Below are positions 10,106 through 17,824 of a DNA stretch of 64,000 bases, one piece after another; the stretch's first letter is position 1, and every line of letters begins with the position of its first letter. Origin of the DNA: Tenacibaculum sp. 190130A14a. GTDB lineage: Bacteria; Bacteroidota; Bacteroidia; Flavobacteriales; Flavobacteriaceae. Made by a program: the position numbers and the translations under genes. Below the pieces are notes generated by a model that was not told the origin of the DNA, did no database searches, and was given only the letters and a program-made list of their open reading frames with translations. The stretch covers positions 868,001 to 932,000 of the forward strand of contig NZ_OZ040189.1 in assembly GCF_964048965.1 (NCBI RefSeq), in the 5' to 3' direction.

Positions 10106-10136
10106 CAAATATAGAAGCTTTTTTGAATTTGACAAA
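10106..10136 (-). promoter_or_regulatory. Consensus promoter of tRNA-Thr
   Basis: On the minus strand TTTG (10133-10136), a 19-base spacer and TATATTTG (10106-10113) match the Bacteroidota sigma-70 consensus exactly. RNA would start near 10099, about 12 bases before the mature tRNA 5' end. The rest of the 10088-10399 interval holds no gene, only this promoter and the terminator at 10285-10317. Confidence 0.85.
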
Positions 10137-10284
10137 GCACTTTTTGTGTTTTTTTAAACTTTTTTTGATTGATTTTTTTATGTGTTTTATTTTGAGGTGG
10201 TTGAGTGTTGGTGAAAATAGTTGTTTTATGAAGGGGCTATGAATATTAATGAAGATTTCTAGAATAATAATCTTGCGACATAAA

Positions 10285-10317
10285 AAAACTCACAAGTATT
10301 ATATAATTGTGAGTTTT
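10285..10317 (-). terminator. Terminator downstream of the 76-residue gene
   Basis: The stem AAAACTCACAA/TTGTGAGTTTT (10285-10295 with 10307-10317) is followed on the minus strand by a T-run. It lies about 80 bases after the stop of the gene at 10400-10630. Confidence 0.75.
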
Positions 10318-10399
10318 ATCAAGAATAAAATTGTAATTGTCTAGAAATTGAAATTTCTAAAACGTACTGTTATATAACGAAGGTTATTTGTAAATAGTA

Positions 10400-10630
10400 T
10401 TATGCAGTTAAAGGTTTTCCTTTTAAACGTTTGTCAATACGTTGCTTTACTACCGTTAAACGCTTCATTATCTCCATAAGGCTACTTTCTTTCGTTTGTT
10501 TGTATACCTCATTGATTTCTAATATTAAAGCTTTAGCTTCACGAGAAGCTAAAATTCTGTCACTGGTAGTAACGAACTTAAATTTTCTGTTTTCAAACTC
10601 TTCTGCTCTATCTAATAAATCTGAATTCAT
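10400..10630 (-). CDS. Conserved small basic protein, function unknown
   Basis: This 76-residue, highly charged protein is predicted all-helical, with no membrane segment, no signal peptide and no cysteines. The segment REAKALILEINEVYKQTK and the C-terminal VVKQRIDKRLKGKP are basic. I recognise it only as a Flavobacteriaceae-type conserved hypothetical. It is monocistronic: a TAAATTTG box at 10754-10761 would give a leader of about 115 bases, and a terminator follows at 10285-10317. The overlapping plus-strand frame over the same bases is a shadow. Confidence 0.65.
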   Translation of the reverse strand: MNSDLLDRAEEFENRKFKFVTTSDRILASREAKALILEINEVYKQTKESSLMEIMKRLTVVKQRIDKRLKGKPLTA

Positions 10631-10753
10631 ACATTCTTAGTTTTTTAAATTAACTTTAGCAATTCAATAATAAATAGTTTAGTAGTTGACTTTTATAATT
10701 GTTAAAGCTCTTAGTTTTAAACGATATAGCTAATCGGATAAAATTAAGGGCGA

Positions 10754-10761
10754 CAAATTTA
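10754..10761 (-). promoter_or_regulatory. Possible -7 element of the 76-residue gene
   Basis: TAAATTTG on the minus strand matches TAnnTTTG; no good -33 TTTG is found at 19 bases. The 10631-11000 interval otherwise contains only AT-rich sequence and the plus-strand promoter at 10955-10987; I see no further gene in it. Confidence 0.4.
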
Positions 10762-10954
10762 GAGTTATTTTTGAATTATTTATAGTGATATGTATAAAAT
10801 TTAATTATAAAGTTATTATTTATACTTATACTTTTTAAATTAAATTCAACCCGTTTTTTTGTGATTAGCAATTACCTCTCTCTTAACCAAATATAATAAA
10901 CGATTTTGAAATTTTAAAGTGTTTTGCTTAAAAATTAACAATAATTAAACGTTT

Positions 10955-10987
10955 TTTGGTGATAATGTTAAGATGTTGTTAGTTTTG
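10955..10987 (+). promoter_or_regulatory. Promoter of the DUF1684 lipoprotein gene
   Basis: TTTG (10955-10958), a 21-base spacer and TAGTTTTG (10980-10987) fit the Bacteroidota consensus. RNA would start near 10994, 19 bases before the ATG at 11013. This argues against an earlier TTG start at 11001. Confidence 0.7.
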
Positions 10988-11012
10988 TCATTTTAAACCT
11001 TTGTTTGATTTT

Positions 11013-11615
11013 ATGAAAAAAGTAGCAATTTTATTTTTATTAGTTTTTGGTTTAGCATGTAATAGTGCCCAGAAAAGAAAGCCAAAAGGAGAAACCGATT
11101 TTCAAAAGGAAATGAATGCTAAATTTAAAGATGCTACCACCTCTCCTTTAACCAAAAAAGGATTAAGAAAGTTTAAAGGATTAGATTTTTTTCCTGTTAA
11201 TACTAAATTTAAAGTAAAAGCCAAACTTGTAAAAACTCCAGATAGTCCCATTTTAAATTTTCCTACAACTACCGAAAGGATAGTTATGTATAAAAAGTAT
11301 GGTACAGTTAGTTTTATAATTGATGGTGTTACATATGAATTGGCTATCTATAAAGATGAGTTCCCAGAAAAAGGGTATGAAAATCATTTGTTTCTTCCTT
11401 TTTTGGATAAGACTAATGGGGAAACATCATATGCAGGAGGAAGGTTTATTGATGTGTTAACCACCGATGAAAAGGAAGGAGTGTTAGAAATAGATTTTAA
11501 CCATGCTTACAATCCGTATTGCGCATATAGTGATCGCTATTCTTGTCCAATTACACCAAGAGATAATTATTTAGATATAGAGATAGAAGCTGGAGTAATG
11601 GCTTATAAAAAATAG
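11013..11615 (+). CDS. DUF1684 domain lipoprotein
   Basis: From the ATG at 11013 this is a 200-residue protein. It opens with a lipoprotein signal peptide (MKKVAILFLLVFGLAC, lipid Cys16). The rest is the DUF1684 fold, with YGTVSFIIDGVTYELAIY, the central FLPFLDKTNGETSYAGGRF and the C-terminal DFNHAYNPYCAYSDRYSCP segment. That last segment is the most conserved part of the family and has two cysteines. The family has no established biochemical role. A frame-compatible TTG 12 bases upstream lies just past the promoter -7 box, so the ATG followed by a clean signal peptide is preferred. Confidence 0.85.
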   Translation: MKKVAILFLLVFGLACNSAQKRKPKGETDFQKEMNAKFKDATTSPLTKKGLRKFKGLDFFPVNTKFKVKAKLVKTPDSPILNFPTTTERIVMYKKYGTVSFIIDGVTYELAIYKDEFPEKGYENHLFLPFLDKTNGETSYAGGRFIDVLTTDEKEGVLEIDFNHAYNPYCAYSDRYSCPITPRDNYLDIEIEAGVMAYKK

Positions 11616-11616
11616 A

Positions 11617-11638
11617 AAAACCAGCAAATGCTGGTTTT
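11617..11638. terminator. Bidirectional terminator between convergent genes
   Basis: AAAACCAGCA pairs with TGCTGGTTTT across a two-base centre. It lies between the stop codons of the DUF1684 gene and the enoyl-CoA hydratase homologue and ends in T-runs on both strands. Confidence 0.85.
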
Positions 11639-11640
11639 CT

Positions 11641-12345
11641 TTATTTTGTTGGAGGTTTTAAGCCTTCCTTAGTATCTTGTTCAATGGCATTATAAATGCT
11701 TTCTAGATAATGCTTCCTTAGTTTTAGTTTTGTTTCTTTATGAGCTCTAAAATTTAATTTAGCAAACATTTCTGCAATTTTTATTGCGGTTGGAAGAAGG
11801 TGGTCTTGCGGTACTGTTTTATCTAAGAAACCTGCATTTACAGCATCCTTAGGGGTGTATATTTCAGAATTGCTTACACTTCTTTCGAAATAAACGGGCG
11901 CTAGGCGAGCTTTAGCTATTTCAATACCAGCATTGTGCATTGTCATTCCAATCATAACTTCATTTAAGCCGATTTTAAAGTTACCTTCTGTTCCTAGACG
12001 GTAATCTGCAGATAATAATAAAAAGGCTCCTTTTGCTATGGCATGACCATTACAGGCAATTATTATAGGGTACGGGAAAGATAACATTCTGTGTGAAAGT
12101 TTAGAACCTTTTGTTACTAATTCTAAAGCTGATTCAGGAGAACTAGTCATTGTTTTTAAATCATAACCCCCAGAAAAAATACCATCTTGTCCAGTTAATA
12201 TGACTACTTTTTGGTTTTCTTCCGCTTTGTCTAAAGCTTGATTTAAGCCATCAGCAACTTCGTGAGAAATAGCATTTGCTTTTCCATTTTTAATGGTAAC
12301 TAAAGCATAAATCTCCTCTTCTTTATATACTACAAATTCATTCAT
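11641..12345 (-). CDS. Enoyl-CoA hydratase/isomerase (crotonase) family protein
   Basis: This 234-residue crotonase-fold protein has the two oxyanion-hole segments: FSGGYDLKTM (about residue 57) and the region around GHAIAKGAFLLLSADYRLG with its backbone NH donors. The NEVMIGMTMHNAGIEIAKARL segment corresponds to the helix that carries one of the catalytic glutamates in hydratases. Crotonase members act on CoA thioesters as hydratases, isomerases or hydrolases; the exact substrate cannot be read here. It starts one base after crcB, so the two are cotranscribed, although no functional link is obvious. Confidence 0.88.
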   Translation of the reverse strand: MNEFVVYKEEEIYALVTIKNGKANAISHEVADGLNQALDKAEENQKVVILTGQDGIFSGGYDLKTMTSSPESALELVTKGSKLSHRMLSFPYPIIIACNGHAIAKGAFLLLSADYRLGTEGNFKIGLNEVMIGMTMHNAGIEIAKARLAPVYFERSVSNSEIYTPKDAVNAGFLDKTVPQDHLLPTAIKIAEMFAKLNFRAHKETKLKLRKHYLESIYNAIEQDTKEGLKPPTK

Positions 12346-12346
12346 T

Positions 12347-12718
12347 CTATATAAGTTTTGTTAAATACATACCAAAGAAAACAGCTAAAAAACCGAGAAT
12401 AAAACTTGCTATAGTATACATGGCAAAGCTCATGAAATCGCCAGATTTTAAAAAGACATGATTCTCATAGGCAAAGGAAGAGAAAGTAGTAAATCCACCA
12501 CAAAACCCCGTAGCTAATAACAACGTTTGATTTTGATTTAAGGTTTGGCTTTTGGCAGCTAAACCTAAAATAAGACCAATTAATAAACTTCCTAAAACAT
12601 TCGCTAAGAAAGTTCCGTAAGGAATCCCTGATGTTGAACTATTAAGACTTTTACCAAGTATGTATCTGCATACGCTTCCAAGTCCACCTCCTAAGAATAC
12701 AAGTAATAACTGTTTCAT
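12347..12718 (-). CDS. crcB: Fluoride ion transporter CrcB/FluC
   Basis: This 123-residue protein has four membrane helices and the family signature GFCGGFTTFSSF. The GGGLGSVCRYILG start and the polar Asn in FLANVLGSL are also typical. Fluc proteins form dual-topology dimeric fluoride channels that lower cytoplasmic fluoride. A single gene of this length implies a homodimer. No fluoride riboswitch is recognisable in the 21-base gap to the upstream gene, so expression is probably from that gene's promoter. Confidence 0.93.
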   Translation of the reverse strand: MKQLLLVFLGGGLGSVCRYILGKSLNSSTSGIPYGTFLANVLGSLLIGLILGLAAKSQTLNQNQTLLLATGFCGGFTTFSSFAYENHVFLKSGDFMSFAMYTIASFILGFLAVFFGMYLTKLI

Positions 12719-12739
12719 TATTTGCGAATATAAGAAAAC

Positions 12740-13750
12740 CTACTTTTTTGTGGCTCTTTTTATCGCATTGCTAATAGCTTTAAAATGTTTTGGTTTTAAA
12801 TTATAACCTAACGGCGCATATTCTTTGTAAATAGTTTCCCCAGTTAGAGAATTAACAACTTGTATAAAACGATCTGTATTCATTCTACAATATCTGAAAT
12901 AGTAAAATTCTTCACCCTTCATAATTCTATCGCTGATAGTCTCTACTTTTTCTATTTGAAATTCGTATTTGTATTTTTTGAATAATTCCTTAGTGTATTC
13001 GCTATACATAATACGATCTTCTCCTGTAAGTGGGTTGAATTTTATGTTTAAATAACTCGGAATGTATAGTTTCTGTTTAGCAAGTTTAGCGAGTTCTTTG
13101 GATTTGTTTTCGCTATATAGCCAATAGGCTTCTCTTGTTTCTAAAAGGTTGCTTAGTTTTTGGAAATAGTTTTTTAAAAACCCTGGTTGGTAATTTTGAA
13201 AAACTTCTTTGGTGTACATTTCGTCTACGATGCTCTTTTTTTCTCCTCCTAGCAATTCGTTTACAAAATTTTCTTTAGGGCTTAAGTAAGAAATAGCAAG
13301 GAGGTTAGTGTTATTAGAGATTGTTTTCTCGTATTTCTCATCCGTTAACTTGTTTTGGTTTCGTAGTTTTTTAAATCTGGCTTTTATCTTTTCATTATTG
13401 TAAGAATGTAATCTTGTATTGAAATACAAGTAAAAGGTGTTTTGCGTTCTTACTTTTACACCATATAAATTAATGAATGAATAATTACCATCAAGATAAT
13501 CTTCAATGTTATAATCTTTAGGGGTAACTATTTTATAGGGAGTTACTTTCCAACTGTCTTTTAAAATTTTATCATAAGTCTCAACGTCATAAATTTCTGA
13601 AAGTATAAAGATAGTGGTTGATTTTTTAAAATTTTCATATGTTTTTTTGTCAACTTTTTTGCGTCCGCTATAGGGTTTAGAACTAAAACCTATTTGCGCA
13701 TGTGTATAAAAACTAAAGAATAATAGTAGTAGGGTAAGTAGTTTTTTCAT
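12740..13750 (-). CDS. Secreted protein of unknown function
   Basis: This 336-residue protein has a clear signal peptide (MKKLLTLLLLFFSFYTHAQ, cleavage after AQ). The mature part is Lys/Tyr-rich, mixed alpha/beta, with many charged residues. Segments such as STTIFILSEIYDVETYDKIL and ITYEYAPLGY-like C-terminal strands do not match a family I can name. It has no lipobox, no T9SS tail and no membrane helix after the signal, so it is probably periplasmic. It precedes crcB and the crotonase gene closely and is likely the first gene of that transcript. It is divergent from the holin-family gene at 13848. Confidence 0.7.
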   Translation of the reverse strand: MKKLLTLLLLFFSFYTHAQIGFSSKPYSGRKKVDKKTYENFKKSTTIFILSEIYDVETYDKILKDSWKVTPYKIVTPKDYNIEDYLDGNYSFINLYGVKVRTQNTFYLYFNTRLHSYNNEKIKARFKKLRNQNKLTDEKYEKTISNNTNLLAISYLSPKENFVNELLGGEKKSIVDEMYTKEVFQNYQPGFLKNYFQKLSNLLETREAYWLYSENKSKELAKLAKQKLYIPSYLNIKFNPLTGEDRIMYSEYTKELFKKYKYEFQIEKVETISDRIMKGEEFYYFRYCRMNTDRFIQVVNSLTGETIYKEYAPLGYNLKPKHFKAISNAIKRATKK

Positions 13751-13847
13751 GATTTAATTTTTGTCGGGCGAAGATACGTAAGTCTGCCAAAATTTCCTGT
13801 TTTTTAATTTGGTACGGTTATCGCGTAAGTAATAGAAAAAGAAATAC

Positions 13848-14195
13848 ATGAAAATATTTTTAAAGATTTTATTGACGGCTATAGCGGTAATTGTATTAGC
13901 AAACATTTTGCCTGGCATTGCAGTCACTAATTATGTAACAGCAGTAATCGTAGCGGTAACAATTGCTTTGTTAAATATGTTTGTACGCCCTTTGCTCGTG
14001 TTTTTTACATTACCAGCGACTATAGTTACCTTAGGGTTGTTTTTATTTGTGATTAATGCTATTATCGTGTTGTTAGCAGGCAAGTTAGTGACAGGGTTTG
14101 TGGTAAGCGGATTCTTTTCAGCACTTTTGTTTAGTGTATTATTGTCAGTATTCAGGTCTGTGTTATTTTCGTTGTTGAAAGAAGAAAAGAAATAG
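13848..14195 (+). CDS. Phage holin family 4 / YvlD-like four-helix membrane protein
   Basis: This 115-residue, almost wholly hydrophobic protein has four predicted membrane helices. The typical segment LNMFVRPLLVFFTLPATIVTLGLFLFVINA places it in the widespread YvlD/phage_holin_4_2 family. Despite the name, the family is chromosomal and not tied to prophages; no phage genes surround it. Its role is unknown, with an envelope stress link known only for the Bacillus homologue. The next gene, tig, has its own promoter. Confidence 0.85.
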   Translation: MKIFLKILLTAIAVIVLANILPGIAVTNYVTAVIVAVTIALLNMFVRPLLVFFTLPATIVTLGLFLFVINAIIVLLAGKLVTGFVVSGFFSALLFSVLLSVFRSVLFSLLKEEKK

Positions 14196-14273
14196 AATTA
14201 ATTAATAATATAAGAATCAATAAATAAGGAAATTAGCCTAATTACCAAGAAAGAAGAATTCTTAAGGTTAAAA

Positions 14274-14307
14274 GTCTTGGTTATCAATAAGAAAAGTAGT
14301 AATTTTG
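14274..14307 (+). promoter_or_regulatory. Promoter of tig
   Basis: TTGG (14274-14277) and TAATTTTG (14300-14307) are separated by 22 bases. The -7 box matches TAnnTTTG exactly; the -33 box is partial. RNA would start near 14314, 24 bases before the ATG. Confidence 0.6.
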
Positions 14308-14337
14308 CAGGCGATTTTTTAGAAACAGATTTTAAAG

Positions 14338-15666
14338 ATGAATATAACAAAAGAAAACATAGATGCGTTAAACGCAGTTGTAAAAGTTGATATTGTTGCT
14401 GATGATTATCAAGATAAAGTAACAAAGGTTTTAAACGATTACCGTAAAACAGCAAACATTCCAGGATTTAGAAAAGGACATGTGCCAATGGGAATGGTAA
14501 AGAAGCAATATGGTAAAGCTGTAATGATTGATGAGGTTAATAAGCTTTTACAAGAGTCTTTAAACAAGTTCTTAGTTGAAGAGAAATTAGATATCTTAGG
14601 AAATCCATTACCAAGAGTACAAGATGATTTTAACTGGGATGCTGATAAATTTTCATTTGAATTCGAATTAGGTTTAGCACCAGAATTTGATGTTGATTTA
14701 AAATCTGATAAAGTAAAGCAATACAACATTGTAGCAACTGATGAGTTAATTGAAAAAGAAGTAGAAAACATTCAATCTCGTTATGGGAAAATGATTTCTA
14801 AAGAAGAAGCTACAGAAGAGGCTAACATTACTGGTACTTTTGTTAATGAAGAAAAAGAGATCAATAAGAAATCGACTATTTCTGTAAAAGATATTAAAGG
14901 TAAAACAAACTTAAAGAAGTTTGTAGGGTCTAAAGTAGGAGATGTTTTAGAATTAAAAACTAAAAACTTATTCGAAGATGAGCACAAGTTACAGCATGCT
15001 TTAGGTGTGTCTCAAGATGATGCTCAGGGATTAGAAGTTCCTGTAACTTTTACTATCGAAGAAATTAACGAAACTGAATTAGCAGAGTTAGATCAAGAGT
15101 TATTTGATAAGTTGTTTGCTGACGGAAGTGTAAAAACTGTGACTGATTTAAAAGACAAAATCAAAGAAGACGCAGAAAGACAATTCCAACAACAAGCAGA
15201 CCAACAATTATTAAATGCTGTAACTGAGAGTTTAGTAGAGAATACTAAATTTGATTTACCAAAAGAATTCTTACAAAAGTGGTTACAAACTGCTGGAGAA
15301 AAAGAATTAACAATTGATGAGGCAGCTGCTGAATATGAAAAGTCTGAAAAAGGATTACGTTATCAATTAATCGAAGGAAAGATTATGAAAGATAATGATA
15401 TCAAGTTAGACTATGCTGAATTAGTAGATTATGCAAAAGGATTTATCCGTGCACAAATGGCTCAGTTTGGAAACATGAATCCAGAAGAAAAAGAGTTAGA
15501 TGATATCGCAGGAAGAATCTTACAAAATCAAGATGAAGCTCAAAAGTTACAAACGCAATTAATTAGTCAAAAATTATTGGCTTTTTATAAAGAAAACATG
15601 AAGTTTGATACGAAAGAAGTTTCTTACGAAGATTTCATAAAAGAAGTGTATAACGTAGAGAAATAA
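14338..15666 (+). CDS. tig: Trigger factor, ribosome-associated chaperone
   Basis: The 442-residue protein begins with the ribosome-binding domain, whose signature GFRKGHVPMG (about residues 43-52) docks on L23 at the exit tunnel. The middle region (about 150-250) corresponds to the FKBP-type prolyl isomerase domain. It is strongly diverged and I cannot see the usual catalytic aromatic residues, so isomerase activity is doubtful. The C-terminal helical arms (about 270-430) are rich in charged residues. It is followed by a strong terminator, then clpP and clpX, the common bacterial order tig-clpP-clpX. Confidence 0.95.
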   Translation: MNITKENIDALNAVVKVDIVADDYQDKVTKVLNDYRKTANIPGFRKGHVPMGMVKKQYGKAVMIDEVNKLLQESLNKFLVEEKLDILGNPLPRVQDDFNWDADKFSFEFELGLAPEFDVDLKSDKVKQYNIVATDELIEKEVENIQSRYGKMISKEEATEEANITGTFVNEEKEINKKSTISVKDIKGKTNLKKFVGSKVGDVLELKTKNLFEDEHKLQHALGVSQDDAQGLEVPVTFTIEEINETELAELDQELFDKLFADGSVKTVTDLKDKIKEDAERQFQQQADQQLLNAVTESLVENTKFDLPKEFLQKWLQTAGEKELTIDEAAAEYEKSEKGLRYQLIEGKIMKDNDIKLDYAELVDYAKGFIRAQMAQFGNMNPEEKELDDIAGRILQNQDEAQKLQTQLISQKLLAFYKENMKFDTKEVSYEDFIKEVYNVEK

Positions 15667-15686
15667 TTTACGGAAAACCATAATAT

Positions 15687-15714
15687 AAACCTGAACGAAA
15701 GTTCAGGTTTTTTT
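15687..15714 (+). terminator. Terminator of tig
   Basis: AAACCTGAAC pairs with GTTCAGGTTT around a GAAA loop and is followed by a T-run. It separates tig from clpP. Confidence 0.9.
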
Positions 15715-15789
15715 GGCAGTCAACTGAAACAAAATAATATTGAAATTGTTCTTATATTTACATTTCATAAATCAGAAAAACATTTTATA

Positions 15790-16449
15790 ATGGATTACGG
15801 AAAAGAATTCGAAAAGTACGCTACAAAACATCATGGAATTAGTAGTACTTACTATAATAAAATCACTAGTAGTTTAACCCCATATATCATGGAAGAGCGT
15901 CAGCTAAACATTACGCAAATGGATGTTTTCTCTCGTTTAATGATGGATCGTATCATCTTCTTAGGTACTGGTATTAACGATCAAGTTGCCAATGTAATTC
16001 AAGCACAGTTATTGTTTTTAGAAAGTGTAGATGCTTCTAAAGATATTTCAATCTATATTAACTCGCCAGGAGGAGGTGTATATGCAGGTTTAGGTATTTA
16101 CGATACCATGCAATTTATTAAACCAGATGTAGCCACTATATGTACAGGTATGGCAGCTTCAATGGGAGCTGTATTAATGTGTGCAGGAACTAAAGGAAAG
16201 CGTTCTGCATTACCGCACTCTCGTATTATGATTCACCAACCATTAGGAGGAGCTCAAGGACAAGCTTCAGATATGGAAATTACTGTAAAAGAAATAGGAA
16301 AGTTAAAAACAGAATTATACAATATTATTTCTAAGCACTCTGGACAGCCTTTCGACAAAGTTCATGAAGATTCTGATAGAGATTATTGGATGAAAGCAGA
16401 TGAAGCTAAGGCGTACGGAATGGTAGATGAAATTTTAAGTAGAAAATAA
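15790..16449 (+). CDS. clpP: ATP-dependent Clp protease proteolytic subunit
   Basis: This 219-residue serine peptidase forms the double-heptamer chamber served by ClpX. The catalytic triad is visible: Ser124 in GMAASMGAV, His149 in RIMIHQPLGG and Asp198 in DSDRDYW. The substrate-binding INSPGGGVYAG loop is intact. The N-terminus carries roughly 20 residues of propeptide (YGKEFEKYATKHHGISS), as in other Bacteroidota ClpP. A TATATTTA box upstream (about 15751) may be its -7 element. It is followed by clpX after 54 bases containing a small hairpin. Confidence 0.96.
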   Translation: MDYGKEFEKYATKHHGISSTYYNKITSSLTPYIMEERQLNITQMDVFSRLMMDRIIFLGTGINDQVANVIQAQLLFLESVDASKDISIYINSPGGGVYAGLGIYDTMQFIKPDVATICTGMAASMGAVLMCAGTKGKRSALPHSRIMIHQPLGGAQGQASDMEITVKEIGKLKTELYNIISKHSGQPFDKVHEDSDRDYWMKADEAKAYGMVDEILSRK

Positions 16450-16459
16450 GATTTAATAT

Positions 16460-16485
16460 TATTGACTTTTAGAAATGAGTCAATA
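16460..16485 (+). promoter_or_regulatory. Inverted repeat between clpP and clpX
   Basis: TATTGACT (16460-16467) and AGTCAATA (16478-16485) can form an 8-bp stem with a 10-base loop, 18 bases before the clpX ATG. Only a short TTT follows, so it is at most a weak terminator or processing site. Confidence 0.45.
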
Positions 16486-16503
16486 GTTTAGAAAGCAAGA
16501 ATA

Positions 16504-17742
16504 ATGTCGAAAGAAGAAAACTTACAATGTTCGTTTTGTGGTCGTAAAAAACCAGAAACAGATTTATTAATAGCAGGTTTAGATGCTCATATTTGTGATA
16601 AATGTATAGAGCAAGCTCATGGTATTGTAGAGGAGGAGATTGCAGAAGCAAAAACTAGTGATTTGTCAAGCGATTTAATCTTAAAAAAGCCGAAAGAAAT
16701 TAAAGCTTTTTTAGATGAATATATTATTGGGCAAAACCAAACCAAAAAAGCAATGTCTGTTGCTGTTTACAATCACTACAAAAGGTTATTGCAAACCAAA
16801 GATGATGAAAATGAGGTAGAGATAGAAAAGTCGAATATTGTTTTAGTAGGAGAAACAGGAACAGGGAAAACATTAGTGGCAAGAACAATTGCAAGAATGT
16901 TAAATGTACCCTTTTCTATTGTTGATGCTACGGTTTTAACGCAAGCAGGTTATGTTGGAGAAGATGTAGAGAGTATTTTAAGTAGGTTGTTACAAGCTGC
17001 AGATTATGATGTAGAAAAAGCAGAAAGGGGAATTGTATTTATTGATGAAATAGATAAAATTGCTCGTAAAGGAGATAACCCATCAATAACAAGAGATGTA
17101 TCTGGAGAAGGAGTGCAACAAGCACTTTTAAAATTGTTAGAGGGAGCGGTAGTAAATGTAGCTCCTAAAGGAGGGCGTAAGCATCCAGAACAAAAGTTTA
17201 TTGAAGTAAATACTAAAGATATTTTATTTATTGCAGGAGGAGCTTTCTCGGGGATTGATAAGATTATTAGTAACCGATTAAATATGCAAGCAGTTGGGTA
17301 TAGTGCATCGGTTGAAGAAGATAAAATTGATCAAGAAAACTTATTGCAATACATTATTCCTTCTGACTTAAAGAGTTTTGGTTTAATACCTGAGATTATT
17401 GGTAGATTACCAGTGTTAAGTTATATGAATCCTTTAGACGCAAAAACGTTAAGAGCTATTTTAACAGAGCCTAAGAATTCTATAATTAAACAATATACAA
17501 AGCTGTTTACTATGGATGATGTGGATTTTTCAATGACAGAGGAAGCATTACAATTTATAGTAGATAAAGCTGTAGAGTATAAATTAGGAGCGCGTGGTTT
17601 ACGTTCGTTGTGTGAGGCCATCTTAACAGATGCAATGTTCGAGTTGCCAAGTAGTGAAGATAAGGAGTTTGTTGTAGATAAAGAATATGCTGAGAATAAG
17701 TTAACAAAGACAGCTTTAACAAAACTGAAAGCAGCTTCTTAA
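16504..17742 (+). CDS. clpX: ATP-dependent Clp protease ATP-binding subunit ClpX
   Basis: The 412-residue AAA+ unfoldase has an intact N-terminal C4 zinc domain (Cys9, Cys12, Cys31, Cys34), which dimerises and recruits adaptors. Walker A GETGTGKT is at residues 116-123, followed by the pore loop GYVGED and Walker B (IVFIDEIDKIA). The sensor and C-terminal small domain include GARGLRSLCE. The IGF-type loop that docks on ClpP is less clear in this version. It unfolds tagged proteins for ClpP. It lies downstream of clpP on the same strand and shares a convergent terminator with the LRR gene. Confidence 0.97.
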   Translation: MSKEENLQCSFCGRKKPETDLLIAGLDAHICDKCIEQAHGIVEEEIAEAKTSDLSSDLILKKPKEIKAFLDEYIIGQNQTKKAMSVAVYNHYKRLLQTKDDENEVEIEKSNIVLVGETGTGKTLVARTIARMLNVPFSIVDATVLTQAGYVGEDVESILSRLLQAADYDVEKAERGIVFIDEIDKIARKGDNPSITRDVSGEGVQQALLKLLEGAVVNVAPKGGRKHPEQKFIEVNTKDILFIAGGAFSGIDKIISNRLNMQAVGYSASVEEDKIDQENLLQYIIPSDLKSFGLIPEIIGRLPVLSYMNPLDAKTLRAILTEPKNSIIKQYTKLFTMDDVDFSMTEEALQFIVDKAVEYKLGARGLRSLCEAILTDAMFELPSSEDKEFVVDKEYAENKLTKTALTKLKAAS

Positions 17743-17767
17743 GAGTAAAAAAATTAGATTTATACAT

Positions 17768-17803
17768 AAAAAAATACCTTAGATTATCTAAGGTGTTTTT
17801 TTA
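17768..17803. terminator. Bidirectional terminator between clpX and the LRR gene
   Basis: ACCTTAGAT (17776-17784) pairs with ATCTAAGGT (17786-17794), flanked by an A-run and a T-run, so it works in both directions. Confidence 0.88.
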
Positions 17804-17824
17804 TTCTTAATGTTATAATATTTA

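Noticed and set aside
12719..12739. Fluoride riboswitch upstream of crcB
   Set aside because: Only 21 bases separate crcB from the upstream gene and no riboswitch fold is recognisable there.
13848..14195. Prophage remnant suggested by a 'holin' family gene
   Set aside because: The protein belongs to the chromosomal YvlD-like family and no phage genes or attachment sites surround it.
14198..14771. Minus-strand ORFs overlapping the start of tig
   Set aside because: They lie antisense to trigger factor coding sequence and its promoter; low-complexity Leu-rich translation, no homology seen.
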